In this document: positions 1 to 6,375 of the stretch, piece by piece
Layout of the letters: the number at the start of each line of letters is the position of its first letter
Position numbering within the stretch: the first letter of the stretch is position 1
Source of the DNA: Heteroscillospira sp050943935
GTDB taxonomy: Bacteria; Bacillota; Clostridia; Oscillospirales; Oscillospiraceae
Direction: 5' to 3'
Assembly: GCA_050943935.1 (NCBI GenBank)
Contig: JBMNQC010000018.1
Coordinates: 1-29,364 of the forward strand
DNA: 29,364 nucleotides
Made by a program: the position numbers and the translations under genes
The notes under the pieces: generated by a model
Database searches by the model: none
What the model was told of the DNA's origin: nothing
The model's input: only the letters and a program-made list of their open reading frames with translations

Positions 1-1
1 G

Positions 2-160
2 AGGTGTTCTTCAGTGCCAACCGGACGTTCATTCGCTGAATATGTCAAGGGAAAATGCTATGACGGCCTGTATGACGCAGCCGCAAAGTTTGCTGCGGAT
101 AACTACCGTTTACTTGAACTGCGTTTATGGTCATATCCTCGCCTCGGACTGTATGTCCCC
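2..160 (+). other. Possible 3' part of a gene running in from the left edge
   Basis: The frame beginning at base 2 is open from the window edge and its first 50 or so codons have a protein-like helical composition (stretches such as AEYVKGKCYDGLYDAA and FAADNYRLLELR). I do not recognise a family. The frame stays open to 472, but everything after about 131 is antisense to a well-supported minus-strand gene, so the real end is unclear. It could be the tail of a gene converging on the tail locus, a truncated gene at an insertion boundary, or chance. Confidence 0.25.
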
Positions 161-469
161 GGCGCGGTAAGCCGCGGCCAGAGCGGCCAGCTTATCCTGG
201 TCGGGGAAGGCCGCCACGGCGGCCTCGTAGCAGCGGCGCATATAGTCGTGCCACTCGCCGTAGACTGCCTCCGCCTCGTCCTCGGTGAGCTTGCTGAAAG
301 CCCCGTGAGCGGCGGCAAGGTCAATGCCGGGCAGTTCGACGGCCTCGGTATTGGCGCGCTCTCCGCTGCGTATGTCGGCCCGGAGCATATCGTAGGCGAC
401 GCCCACGTCCACGCCAAGCTCTTTGGAGATGGTGAAAACCTCGTTGGTGTAATCGATAAAGCTGAACAT
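131..469 (-). CDS. Hypothetical 112-aa protein with its own promoter at the distal end of the tail locus
   Basis: A soluble, acidic, helical 112-residue protein without recognisable domain, signal peptide or membrane segment. The start at 469 is supported by AGGAGG eight bases upstream. It begins MFSFIDYTNEVFTISKEL and is rich in Ala and Glu. It is separated from the tail genes by the toxin-antitoxin cassette and has its own near-consensus promoter (TTGTCA-18-TATAAT, 487-516). It may therefore be expressed independently of the repressor-controlled tail operon, as cargo or a late accessory gene. I cannot assign a function. It is not an obvious endolysin, since no amidase or lysozyme motif is seen. 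Confidence 0.75.
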   Translation of the reverse strand: MFSFIDYTNEVFTISKELGVDVGVAYDMLRADIRSGERANTEAVELPGIDLAAAHGAFSKLTEDEAEAVYGEWHDYMRRCYEAAVAAFPDQDKLAALAAAYRAGDIQSEARI

Positions 470-486
470 TAAATTACCTCCTGTTC

Positions 487-516
487 ATTATAAGCAACAA
501 ACCGTCCCATTGACAA
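487..516 (-). promoter_or_regulatory. Promoter for the 112-aa gene
   Basis: On the minus strand TTGTCA (511-516) and TATAAT (487-492) are separated by 18 bp and sit just upstream of the AGGAGG of the 131-469 gene. Its -35 box shares five bases with the rightward antitoxin promoter -35 (510-515), so the two promoters are divergent and physically overlapping. Confidence 0.7.
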
Positions 517-538
517 AACAGGACAGAAAGTATATAAT
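510..538 (+). promoter_or_regulatory. Perfect consensus sigma-A promoter for the antisense RNA
   Basis: TTGACA (510-515) and TATAAT (533-538) are both perfect, with an ideal 17-bp spacer. It points rightward in a region where every flanking protein gene points left. Transcription should start near 545 and end at the hairpin and T-run at 591-637. Confidence 0.85.
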
Positions 539-546
539 GAATATAC

Positions 547-577
547 AAAAAGGCGCTGCCGATAAGCGGTTAGCCCC
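547..577 (-). terminator. Terminator of the toxin mRNA
   Basis: On the minus strand an imperfect hairpin (577 to 552: GGGGCT pairing with AGCGCC plus an inner CCG/CGG) is followed by five T (551-547). It would end the toxin message about 75 nt after the stop codon. It lies entirely inside the antisense RNA. Confidence 0.55.
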
Positions 578-590
578 TCAACTTGTCTTT

Positions 591-637
591 GAAGTAATCG
601 CCGAACTGGTCGAGGGTGCGGCGGTTACTTCTTTTTT
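591..637 (+). terminator. Rho-independent terminator of the antisense RNA
   Basis: A 13-bp stem (591-603 with 619-631, one G-T wobble) with a 15-nt loop is followed directly by six T (632-637). On the opposite strand no T-run follows, so it acts rightward only. The right arm overlaps the last toxin codons. Confidence 0.85.
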
Positions 638-708
638 GCCTGTATAAACAGGCCTATGATACCTATAATTACCAGACAGAACTGAAACAGCTCTGAGTAT
701 GTAACCAT
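625..708 (-). CDS. 27-aa hydrophobic toxin, putative holin-like toxin (Hol_Tox-like) of a type I TA system
   Basis: This 27-codon ORF encodes a single membrane helix: it starts MVTYSELFQFC, continues with a Val/Ile/Gly/Leu core (VIIGIIGLFI) and ends in a lysine tail (QAKKK). That is the layout of the short 'putative holin-like toxin' peptides common beside Firmicute prophage holins, and of TxpA/BsrG-class membrane toxins. The start at 708 is set by GGGGGTGAT just upstream. That site is buried in a hairpin (717-738), a usual safeguard in type I toxin mRNAs. Its promoter is at 843-871, its terminator at 547-577, and a convergent antisense RNA covers the 3' end. The expected action is membrane depolarisation when the antitoxin RNA is lost. 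The family assignment rests on composition and context. Confidence 0.8.
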   Translation of the reverse strand: MVTYSELFQFCLVIIGIIGLFIQAKKK

Positions 709-716
709 GAGCATCA

Positions 717-738
717 CCCCCTTCCGGAACGGAGGGGG
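717..738 (-). promoter_or_regulatory. Hairpin sequestering the toxin Shine-Dalgarno site
   Basis: In the leftward transcript CCCCC (738-734) pairs with the GGGGG (721-717) of the toxin ribosome site, and CCG/CGG pairs inside around a 3-nt loop. The start codon follows at 708. A second GC-rich stem (746-761) precedes it. Such occlusion would hold translation low until the mRNA is processed or refolds. Confidence 0.65.
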
Positions 739-842
739 CAGAAGCTCCCTCCGAGGAGGGACTAACCGCCTACCGTATATGGCAGCGCCTGCTCTCGTCC
801 CCCTGCACCTTGGCGCATTTGGGGCAGAACAAGAGCACGTCT

Positions 843-871
843 ATTCTATACGCTGCCGCACATTTTGTCAA
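843..871 (-). promoter_or_regulatory. Promoter of the toxin mRNA
   Basis: On the minus strand TTGACA (866-871) and TAGAAT (843-848) have a 17-bp spacer. It lies just beyond the holin stop codon. Transcription would start near 836, giving a structured leader of about 128 nt before the toxin start. Confidence 0.75.
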
Positions 872-873
872 TC

Positions 874-897
874 GCCGTCCTTATTGGGCGGCTTTTT
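874..897 (+). terminator. Rightward terminator facing the holin gene end
   Basis: GCCGTCC (874-880) pairs with GGGCGGC (886-892) around TTATT, followed by five T. It works on the plus strand, although no plus-strand protein gene lies upstream. It would stop antisense read-through from the antitoxin promoter entering the tail operon. Confidence 0.75.
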
Positions 898-1359
898 CTA
901 TTTTTCTACCTTTCCCGCCGCTTCATCGGATTTAATCTGCAATACTTCAATAGCCCTCTGAATCACCGCCGGAATAGGTACGCCCATAAGTCCCGCATTT
1001 TCAATAATAGATATAATTTCGTTTGCCAGATACGCTATGACAACAGCGTCCCGTATAATGCTCAGCCCCAGCACAAGGTCAAGCCGCGCGGCAATCAATA
1101 CAATAAGCAGCGTCATGCCCTTTCTGCAAAGCCCTTTCCATCCGGCGCGGCTCTCCAATGCGCCGTTGCTGCTCTTGGGCGAGGTGTGGAACACTCCGGC
1201 AACAATCAGCCCGGTTATGTAGTCTATTGCCATAGCCCATATAAGAGTTATCATACCGGTGTCCCAGCCCCCCAACAGCGTAGAAATAGCGCCGCCCACA
1301 GCGCCAAGCGCGCCTGTTACCCACGAAAGCGCGGGTGCGTAATCCTGAAGCTTGCCCAT
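898..1359 (-). CDS. Phage holin, toxin-secretion/holin family (Phage_holin_4-like, XhlB position)
   Basis: 153-residue membrane protein that would permeabilise the cytoplasmic membrane to release particles. Hydrophobic segments lie at roughly residues 10-32 (LSWVTGALGAVGGAISTLL), 36-58 (the family-typical AMAIDYITGLIVAGV), 84-103 and 106-130. The middle is polar and basic, and the C-terminus is charged. The start at 1359 follows AGGAGG. It is the last of the leftward tail genes, as in PBSX, where holin and amidase follow the fibre genes. No endolysin is seen here; it may lie left of the window. The 'IDYITG' signature and size match phage holin family 4. Confidence 0.88.
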   Translation of the reverse strand: MGKLQDYAPALSWVTGALGAVGGAISTLLGGWDTGMITLIWAMAIDYITGLIVAGVFHTSPKSSNGALESRAGWKGLCRKGMTLLIVLIAARLDLVLGLSIIRDAVVIAYLANEIISIIENAGLMGVPIPAVIQRAIEVLQIKSDEAAGKVEK

Positions 1360-1371
1360 CTCAGTTACCTC

Positions 1372-1812
1372 CTACTGTGCAAAACTCGTCCAGCCGTCCG
1401 GGTAAGCGTCAGGTACCCACACATTGCCATCAATGGTGGACTGATATTTTACGCCGTTGTAAATTACTACATCCCCGGTGCTGTAAGCATCGGACGCACC
1501 AAGAGGCTGCACCCATTCAGGAGTGCCGTCCTCGGCCACGCCGATTTTCTTATACAAGCTGGTAGCGGTGTCAGGTGCCCACTCCGCGCTTGAAGTATGA
1601 GCCTGTAGCACCTGATAGAGCTGGAAGTCACCGACGGCGTTCTCACCATAGCGGAACACATCTTTTACGGCGTATGCCTTGCCTATCTGGTAGGCCGGGA
1701 ATACGGTGGGAACTTCAACCAGCTTGTCCGCGTTTGTGTCAGGGTCAAGAGATGCAAGGAAAAACTGCAATGCTTTTCTCAACTCAAGAGCTGCCTGTAC
1801 TTTTTTGCTCAT
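1372..1812 (-). CDS. Tail-associated protein with C-terminal carbohydrate-binding-like module
   Basis: 146 residues in two parts. Residues 1-95 form an XkdW-like phage accessory region. The last 45 or so residues resemble the small chitin/carbohydrate-binding fold (CBM5/12-like), with Trp-rich landmarks EWVQPLGASDAYSTGDVV, YNGVKYQS and a terminal PDGWTSF. Such modules on tail-tip proteins bind surface glycans. It sits between fibre genes and holin, and starts three bases after the stop of the 1816-2202 gene, so it is translationally linked. The domain call is by pattern. Confidence 0.8.
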   Translation of the reverse strand: MSKKVQAALELRKALQFFLASLDPDTNADKLVEVPTVFPAYQIGKAYAVKDVFRYGENAVGDFQLYQVLQAHTSSAEWAPDTATSLYKKIGVAEDGTPEWVQPLGASDAYSTGDVVIYNGVKYQSTIDGNVWVPDAYPDGWTSFAQ

Positions 1813-1815
1813 GTC

Positions 1816-2202
1816 TTATTCCTCCCCTGTAAGAAGTGCGTTCATTGCCGCAGTATTTTCAGATGTTGCGCCGTTCGCTATAGTCTCCAGAGCCGCCGCA
1901 GTACGTTCCTCGGCGCTGGGGGTATCATCCACAACAGGGTTGTCCTCGTAGTCCTCGATAACGGCGAGGATTTCCTCGTCCGTGGTGCAAGCGGAGAAGT
2001 CTGCGCCCATCTTGGCGTACATCTCTTTCATCTGACTGAGTTCGCCCATGAAAGCACCGTTCACCAGACCACCAGCCACAACAGGCTTTGCAAGGGGATG
2101 AGAAGCCCAGCCATAACGGTCGAGCCATTGCTCTGCGGTGAACACCTCACCGACAGGGGTGTAAATTGCGTCCTGCTTATTCCAAATTGCGTATTTTGGC
2201 AT
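1816..2202 (-). CDS. Hypothetical phage tail-region protein
   Basis: 128 residues, acidic, soluble, no signal peptide. The N-terminus (KYAIWNKQDAIYTPVGEVFTAEQWLDRYGW) resembles short proteins often encoded next to clostridial tail fibres. The C-terminal third is low-complexity acidic and alanine-rich. A strong AAGGAGG precedes the start at 2202. From its place between the kelch-like fibre and the carbohydrate-binding protein it may be a fibre accessory or chaperone; this is inference only. Confidence 0.75.
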   Translation of the reverse strand: MPKYAIWNKQDAIYTPVGEVFTAEQWLDRYGWASHPLAKPVVAGGLVNGAFMGELSQMKEMYAKMGADFSACTTDEEILAVIEDYEDNPVVDDTPSAEERTAAALETIANGATSENTAAMNALLTGEE

Positions 2203-2221
2203 GATTTTTCCTCCTTTTTAT

Positions 2222-3607
2222 TTATGCGACAACATAAGCGTCCACGTTTGCAAAACTTCCTAAACCATTAGCATACCCGCCGCCGAATAGAGCATAGTTG
2301 CTGATAGAAGTCGCTGCTAAACCGGCTCGTCCTTGGCTTAGGCTAGTCGGTATACTTCTTGTCAACGAAAGGTCATAAGCGTCGATAGTAGCATACTGTG
2401 GGTAGCCTCCACCAAACAAAGCAAATCCTTCTACAGAAGTAGCTGTTAATTCTTGTCGCGCTACACTTAGTTCCGTAGCTGTGCTTCTGGTTAAAGCTGA
2501 ATTATAAGCATCGACTACAGTTGTTACATTAAAAGCACGACCACCACCAAACAAAGCATATTCTCCAACAGTAGTCGCGGCTAACGCTGCTCTGCTTATG
2601 CTCATACTCGTAGCTGATGTTCTTGTTAGTGACGTATCATAAGCGTTTACTATTCCAATTACACTATTACCATCATGACCGCCTCCGAATAAAGCATAGT
2701 TGCCAACGGTAGTTGCTGCTAATTCCTCAGCCGGTGACGACAAAGTAGTAGGTAAAGTTCTTGTTAGTGATGTATCATAAGCGTCTACCTTTGACGATTC
2801 AGAAGAACTATACCCGCCGCCGAACAAAGCGTAATTTCCTACGGTGGTTGCTGCGTAATTATACCCACCCTTGCTCATTGAAATTGGACTTGTTCGAGTT
2901 AACGAAGTATCATATGCATCTACCGCTGACCCATAAGAATAAACATAAGAACCGCTGCCAAACAACGCATAATTCCCAACGGTCGTTGCCGATAAAGAAC
3001 ACTTTTCTGAATACAATGCTTCAGGTATAGTTCTTGTAAGCGATGCATTGTAGGCATCTACAGTTTTAACTGCTGAACTGCCGGAGTTACCGCCGCCAAA
3101 CAACGCATAATTCCCAACAGTTGTAGCGGCTAGACTTTTTCGTGCAACACTTAACCCCGTAATCGTCCCATAATACGCCAGTTCTCCACCGCTCCAACAA
3201 GGTCTTGCCACGCCACCGATACCGATGTAGGCTTTCTTGATTTTGTGGGCTGTTCCATTACTAGCTAACCGTGCTACATAGGTCTGCACCTTCATATCCC
3301 ATCCATCGTCCATTTGATTGGTCATACTAATAACCTTATATATGCTTGTAACACCTGCACTCGGATTAGCAAGTGTAATATAGTCCCCCGCCACAGCATC
3401 GGAAGTGACTACCTGGGTGGGGTTTGTCGGTATAATAAGACCACCGCTGGCGGTATAATCTGAAAACTTCCAGCAAATTTCATCACCTACGAATACTTTA
3501 ACATTCTGGCTTCCGCTGGCTACTACAGTTGTATTTGGTGCTCCGATATAGCCTTTTTTTACCTTCCTCGCAACTCCACCAACACCGATATAAGCTCCTT
3601 TTGCCAT
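2222..3607 (-). CDS. Tail fibre / receptor-binding protein with seven kelch-like repeats
   Basis: 461 residues. The N-terminal 150 or so carry two copies of a tail-protein motif (YIGVGGVAR near 6-14, YIGIGGVARPCW near 126-138) around a beta-rich segment. The rest is seven tandem repeats of 43-48 residues, each with ATTVGNYALFGGG, a variable stretch, then VDAYDTSLTRT. This is kelch-like and fits a seven-bladed propeller; the last unit ends at VDAY. The repeats are near-identical in protein and similar in DNA, with variation concentrated between the two constant blocks. The gene is visibly richer in A+T than its neighbours, suggesting separate acquisition. The start at 3607 follows GAGGTGA. It probably determines which cell surface the tail recognises. 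Confidence 0.85.
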   Translation of the reverse strand: MAKGAYIGVGGVARKVKKGYIGAPNTTVVASGSQNVKVFVGDEICWKFSDYTASGGLIIPTNPTQVVTSDAVAGDYITLANPSAGVTSIYKVISMTNQMDDGWDMKVQTYVARLASNGTAHKIKKAYIGIGGVARPCWSGGELAYYGTITGLSVARKSLAATTVGNYALFGGGNSGSSAVKTVDAYNASLTRTIPEALYSEKCSLSATTVGNYALFGSGSYVYSYGSAVDAYDTSLTRTSPISMSKGGYNYAATTVGNYALFGGGYSSSESSKVDAYDTSLTRTLPTTLSSPAEELAATTVGNYALFGGGHDGNSVIGIVNAYDTSLTRTSATSMSISRAALAATTVGEYALFGGGRAFNVTTVVDAYNSALTRSTATELSVARQELTATSVEGFALFGGGYPQYATIDAYDLSLTRSIPTSLSQGRAGLAATSISNYALFGGGYANGLGSFANVDAYVVA

Positions 3608-3618
3608 GTTGGTTCACC

Positions 3619-4023
3619 TCACTCATAGACAAAGTATAGCTTTCCGGTTGCCAGGGAAGATGTTCCTGCCTCAAGGTCGGCAGTACCGTAGGTGTAGGCT
3701 GGGGCAGCTCCGATAGATGCGGGTGTATGCATATGATTCCCCTCGGCTTTCCCGTTCCACGCCGTGCGCTCGGCCGCCGTAATGTGCTTTTCCCCATCTC
3801 CCACATGCCCAGACAGCGCCGAGCGTATGTCTCCGTGCGCCGTACCGTCAGCATTGTGCGTCCCTATCTGCCCGGATACATCCGGCGTAGGGATGTTCAC
3901 TATCTTCTGGTCAATCTCATGCAGGGCCGCGTCAACTGCGTCCATATTGCCGTTCAGGTCGCTTATCAGCACATTGTCGCTGTCCCCGGGCTTTTTCAAC
4001 TTATAATACTGCGTGTTTGTCAT
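3619..4023 (-). CDS. Tail fibre protein
   Basis: 134 residues. The N-terminal segment (TQYYKLKKPGDSDNVLISDLNGNMDAVDAALHE in shape) is the common fibre attachment region of PBSX/XkdV-like fibres. It is followed by the His-rich stretch with AHGD, GEKHITAAERTAWNGKAEGNH and MHTPASIGAA that is typical of fibre shafts. It overlaps the DUF2313 gene by four bases and precedes the kelch-like protein, so it may link that protein to the baseplate. It is short for a fibre, which suggests the binding domain lies in the next gene. Confidence 0.85.
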   Translation of the reverse strand: MTNTQYYKLKKPGDSDNVLISDLNGNMDAVDAALHEIDQKIVNIPTPDVSGQIGTHNADGTAHGDIRSALSGHVGDGEKHITAAERTAWNGKAEGNHMHTPASIGAAPAYTYGTADLEAGTSSLATGKLYFVYE

Positions 4024-4565
4024 GCAAGATCTCCTTCCCTCACCTGTTGCCAGGTGTTGTTTTTCAGCTCTCCCCAGATGCGGGTCTTAACCGCGCCCCA
4101 TTGGCGGAACAGATATTCATACACAAAATCCAGATGCGCGGGCTTGATATCCCGTATTGCCGCGGTCAGGTCCTCTATGTTCGGCGGCACGCCATAGCGC
4201 GATGTGAACTTGACCACAAAACGGGCCTCGCCGTTGTACTCTGCAATCTCCACTTCGCCGTTGGTGAAGCTCTGCGCCACCGCCTGAATAAGCTGCACGG
4301 TGGCCGTACCCTGGCCTCTGAGCTTGGCTGTAAGCCGTGTACGGCGGTAATCTTCGTCCTTTGCCGCTTCGGGCTCTATGCCGTAGGCTCTCTCCCACAG
4401 CTCAAGCCCCCAGCCCGTGGCCGTCTGGGGCCACAGCTGGCGCAGGGTAAATTCCTTATCCGCCTCCGCAGCGGCAGCGGCTGCGCCAAGTACCCGCTCC
4501 AGCTCGCACAGCGGCGCGCTCTTTCGCCAGAACTCCGGAAGCTGCATAATCAGCTCAGCACTCAC
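4020..4565 (-). CDS. Baseplate/tail protein, DUF2313 (XkdU/YmfQ, Mu gp48-like)
   Basis: 181 residues. Landmarks of this family are the N-terminal LPEFWRKS, the TLRQLWPQTATGWGLELWERAYGI block at about 40-64, the DYRRTRLTAKLRGQGTAT block at about 72-89, and a C-terminal region with KPAHLDFVYEY. In Mu- and PBSX-like phages this protein connects baseplate wedge and tail fibres. It overlaps baseplate J upstream and the fibre gene downstream by four bases each (ATGA type), so it is translationally coupled in the canonical XkdT-XkdU-XkdV order. Confidence 0.9.
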   Translation of the reverse strand: MSAELIMQLPEFWRKSAPLCELERVLGAAAAAAEADKEFTLRQLWPQTATGWGLELWERAYGIEPEAAKDEDYRRTRLTAKLRGQGTATVQLIQAVAQSFTNGEVEIAEYNGEARFVVKFTSRYGVPPNIEDLTAAIRDIKPAHLDFVYEYLFRQWGAVKTRIWGELKNNTWQQVREGDLA

Positions 4566-5656
4566 GCCACAGTCACCTCCCCAAGCACAGGCAGGCTCCC
4601 GGCGGGAATGGATATGTCCGCCTGGCCGCCGTTCAGACTCAGCGCTGTAACGTTGCTCACCCCCGGCAGGGTCATAAGTATGGCCAGCACCCGGTTATAA
4701 AAGAGCGTATATGCCGTGTCCTCCGCTGGCGAAGCGTATACACGCCCGTATTTGGTCTGTATCAGCTCCCTGAGCATGGCGTCCAACTCGGATACATACT
4801 GCATCTGCACCTCGCTCTTGCTCACCGCCGCAGATACCGTAACCGCTGCCGATACCGTTATGCCAAGCGCTGCGGGCGCAGATACGCTTACCGTTGCGCC
4901 CACCGGTCTGTTACCATCCAAGTGCGCAAAACACTCCGACACAATCCCGGCCGAGGCCGGGGCGAAGTTGCTGTCAGCCAGAGTTACGCCCACCGTGCCG
5001 GGGCCGTTGGCAAGACTTACAATTTTCGCCTCGCCTACTCCGGGCACCTCCAGCGCCCACCTGCGGTAGTCGTATACGTTGCCGCTGGTGGCGGGAGCCT
5101 GCCTGCGTTCCCGGATGCGCTTCAGCAGCGCCGCGTCGCTCTCGGCATCCGTGCCGCCCTGAGCGGCCCCGTTTGAATACGACGCAAGTCCCATGGGGTT
5201 TATGTACATTTTCACTATGGCCCCGGCTTCGATGTTGTAGGCGCTGCCGGCCTCCGCCGCCTCAAGTATTCCCTCTGCCGTGCCTCCGGTTGGGAGCGTA
5301 ACCGCCTCCGTCAGAGCAAATTCCAGTTCCTCTGCCGTTAGGAACACCGTGCCTGCCGGCAGAGCGCACCCGGCGTCTCCCGTCAGCTGGACCGCGCACC
5401 TGGCCTTTGTGCCCGGCCTGCGCCTGATGTTGAAATACGTCTCGCCAAGCAGATCTATGTAGCCGCCGCTGCTCTCATCCACAAACAGCATAGACACCAC
5501 CGCCGGCAGCGCCTGATACAGCTTCGCCAGCTCCCGGGCGACTGGACCCGCCACAGAGTCCGCAAAACCTCCGTCCATGGCGCTCAGGCCCGTAGACGCC
5601 TGTATTTCGCCTAAAATTTCCGCCTTTATGTTCTCCATGGTGCGGTTTTCAAACAT
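4562..5656 (-). CDS. Baseplate J-like protein (XkdT, Mu gp47-like)
   Basis: 364 residues, the main baseplate wedge component of contractile tails. Family landmarks are the N-terminal SAMDGGFADSVAGPVARELAKLY stretch, GGYIDLLGETYFNIRRRPGTKA near 66-87, LPAGTVF, the central SDAALLKRIRERRQAPATSGNVYDY block near 183-208 with WALEVPGVGEAK, and a C-terminal beta domain. The length matches PBSX XkdT. It overlaps the DUF2634 gene by eight bases. Presence of this protein with a sheath shows a myovirus-type contractile machine rather than a flexible tail. Confidence 0.95.
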   Translation of the reverse strand: MFENRTMENIKAEILGEIQASTGLSAMDGGFADSVAGPVARELAKLYQALPAVVSMLFVDESSGGYIDLLGETYFNIRRRPGTKARCAVQLTGDAGCALPAGTVFLTAEELEFALTEAVTLPTGGTAEGILEAAEAGSAYNIEAGAIVKMYINPMGLASYSNGAAQGGTDAESDAALLKRIRERRQAPATSGNVYDYRRWALEVPGVGEAKIVSLANGPGTVGVTLADSNFAPASAGIVSECFAHLDGNRPVGATVSVSAPAALGITVSAAVTVSAAVSKSEVQMQYVSELDAMLRELIQTKYGRVYASPAEDTAYTLFYNRVLAILMTLPGVSNVTALSLNGGQADISIPAGSLPVLGEVTVA

Positions 5657-6059
5657 ATAGCTTCTCCTTTCCGTAAACCGTGCTCAGCTCCACGGTCATA
5701 GTCAGCCTTCCGCCGTCAAAGGCCGCGTTCGTCACGCTGCACGCCGTGATATAAGGGCTTGCCAGTAGGGAGTCGGACACATAGCGTACCGCCTCGCTCA
5801 GCTTGGTGTCCGCGCTGTATGGCTGCCCCACCAGCCGCTCCAGCTCACAGCCGTAGTCCCAGCTGTAGATTGGCCAGCGGTATCTGGCCGTTGCAATGGC
5901 CCGCCATGCCCAGCTCTTCACCGCCTCCAGCCCGGTTACTATAACCGGATTGCCGCCCTGCCACACAGGCCGCCCTGCCTGATAGTCCCACAGCACATCC
6001 GTGTACATTTCCGGCCAGGACTGAGCCGCCGGAATGCTGTATATCGGGAAAAGGCTCAT
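5649..6059 (-). CDS. Baseplate protein, DUF2634 (XkdS-like)
   Basis: 136 residues. The conserved core is DVLWDYQAGRPVWQGGNPVIVTGLEAVKSWAWRAIATARYRWPIYSWDYGCELERLVGQ in outline, the usual DUF2634 signature (a W-K-rich helix followed by YSWDYG). It corresponds to gp25-like wedge components at the tail end. The start overlaps the previous stop by four bases (ATGA), placing it in the coupled XkdR-XkdS-XkdT string. Confidence 0.9.
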   Translation of the reverse strand: MSLFPIYSIPAAQSWPEMYTDVLWDYQAGRPVWQGGNPVIVTGLEAVKSWAWRAIATARYRWPIYSWDYGCELERLVGQPYSADTKLSEAVRYVSDSLLASPYITACSVTNAAFDGGRLTMTVELSTVYGKEKLYV

Positions 6060-6358
6060 GCCCTCACCACCTTTGCCGCAAGATAATATTCCTGTCCGTC
6101 AGCCGACAGCAGTATAACCCTGTCCCCGGCCCGGAGATTCTGGGCCCGGCCGTCGTCCACAGTCCATTTATAGCTCAGCCCGGCCTCCAGCCACATGTCG
6201 CTGGGACCCAGCTGCAAGCCCCGGCACGCTATGCGCAGCCGTCCTCCCCCAGCCTCCAGCACCCGTCCTATGCAGAAGGCAGAGACGCGCTCTTCCCGCT
6301 TCGCCGCCCGGCCCATGCTGCTCACTATGCGTCCGACGCTCTCGGAAAATTCGTCCAT
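6056..6358 (-). CDS. Tail protein DUF2577 (XkdR-like)
   Basis: 100 residues from the start at 6358, chosen because GGGAGG lies eight bases upstream and the protein then begins MDEFSESVGRIVSSM like its family. An open frame continues upstream but has no ribosome site and overlaps the hub gene. The C-terminal half is an OB-like beta domain with LRAGDRVILLSADGQEYYL. In PBSX this protein lies between the hub and DUF2634, as here. Confidence 0.85.
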   Translation of the reverse strand: MDEFSESVGRIVSSMGRAAKREERVSAFCIGRVLEAGGGRLRIACRGLQLGPSDMWLEAGLSYKWTVDDGRAQNLRAGDRVILLSADGQEYYLAAKVVRA

Positions 6359-6375
6359 TTTTTCATCCTCCCATC

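Larger units (their letters stand above)
545..637 (+). ncRNA. Predicted cis-antisense RNA antitoxin (about 93 nt) of a type I TA pair
   Basis: The predicted transcript runs from the perfect promoter at 510-538 to the terminator at 591-637. It contains no meaningful ORF. It is fully complementary to the 3' part of the leftward toxin mRNA: it covers that mRNA's terminator, its 3' untranslated region and the last codons of the toxin (625-637). Convergent genes overlapping at their 3' ends is the known layout of Bacillus prophage type I pairs such as txpA/RatA and bsrG/SR4. The RNA's existence is inferred from promoter plus terminator. Confidence 0.75.

Noticed and set aside
737..838. Short minus-strand frame with a CPKC motif in the toxin leader
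   Set aside because: No start codon with a ribosome site downstream of the toxin promoter start; more likely structured leader RNA.
3030..3190. Regular repeats in the fibre gene as a CRISPR array or diversity-generating target
   Set aside because: Repeats are in-frame protein repeats of about 140 bp without spacer structure; no reverse transcriptase, template repeat or cas gene is seen.
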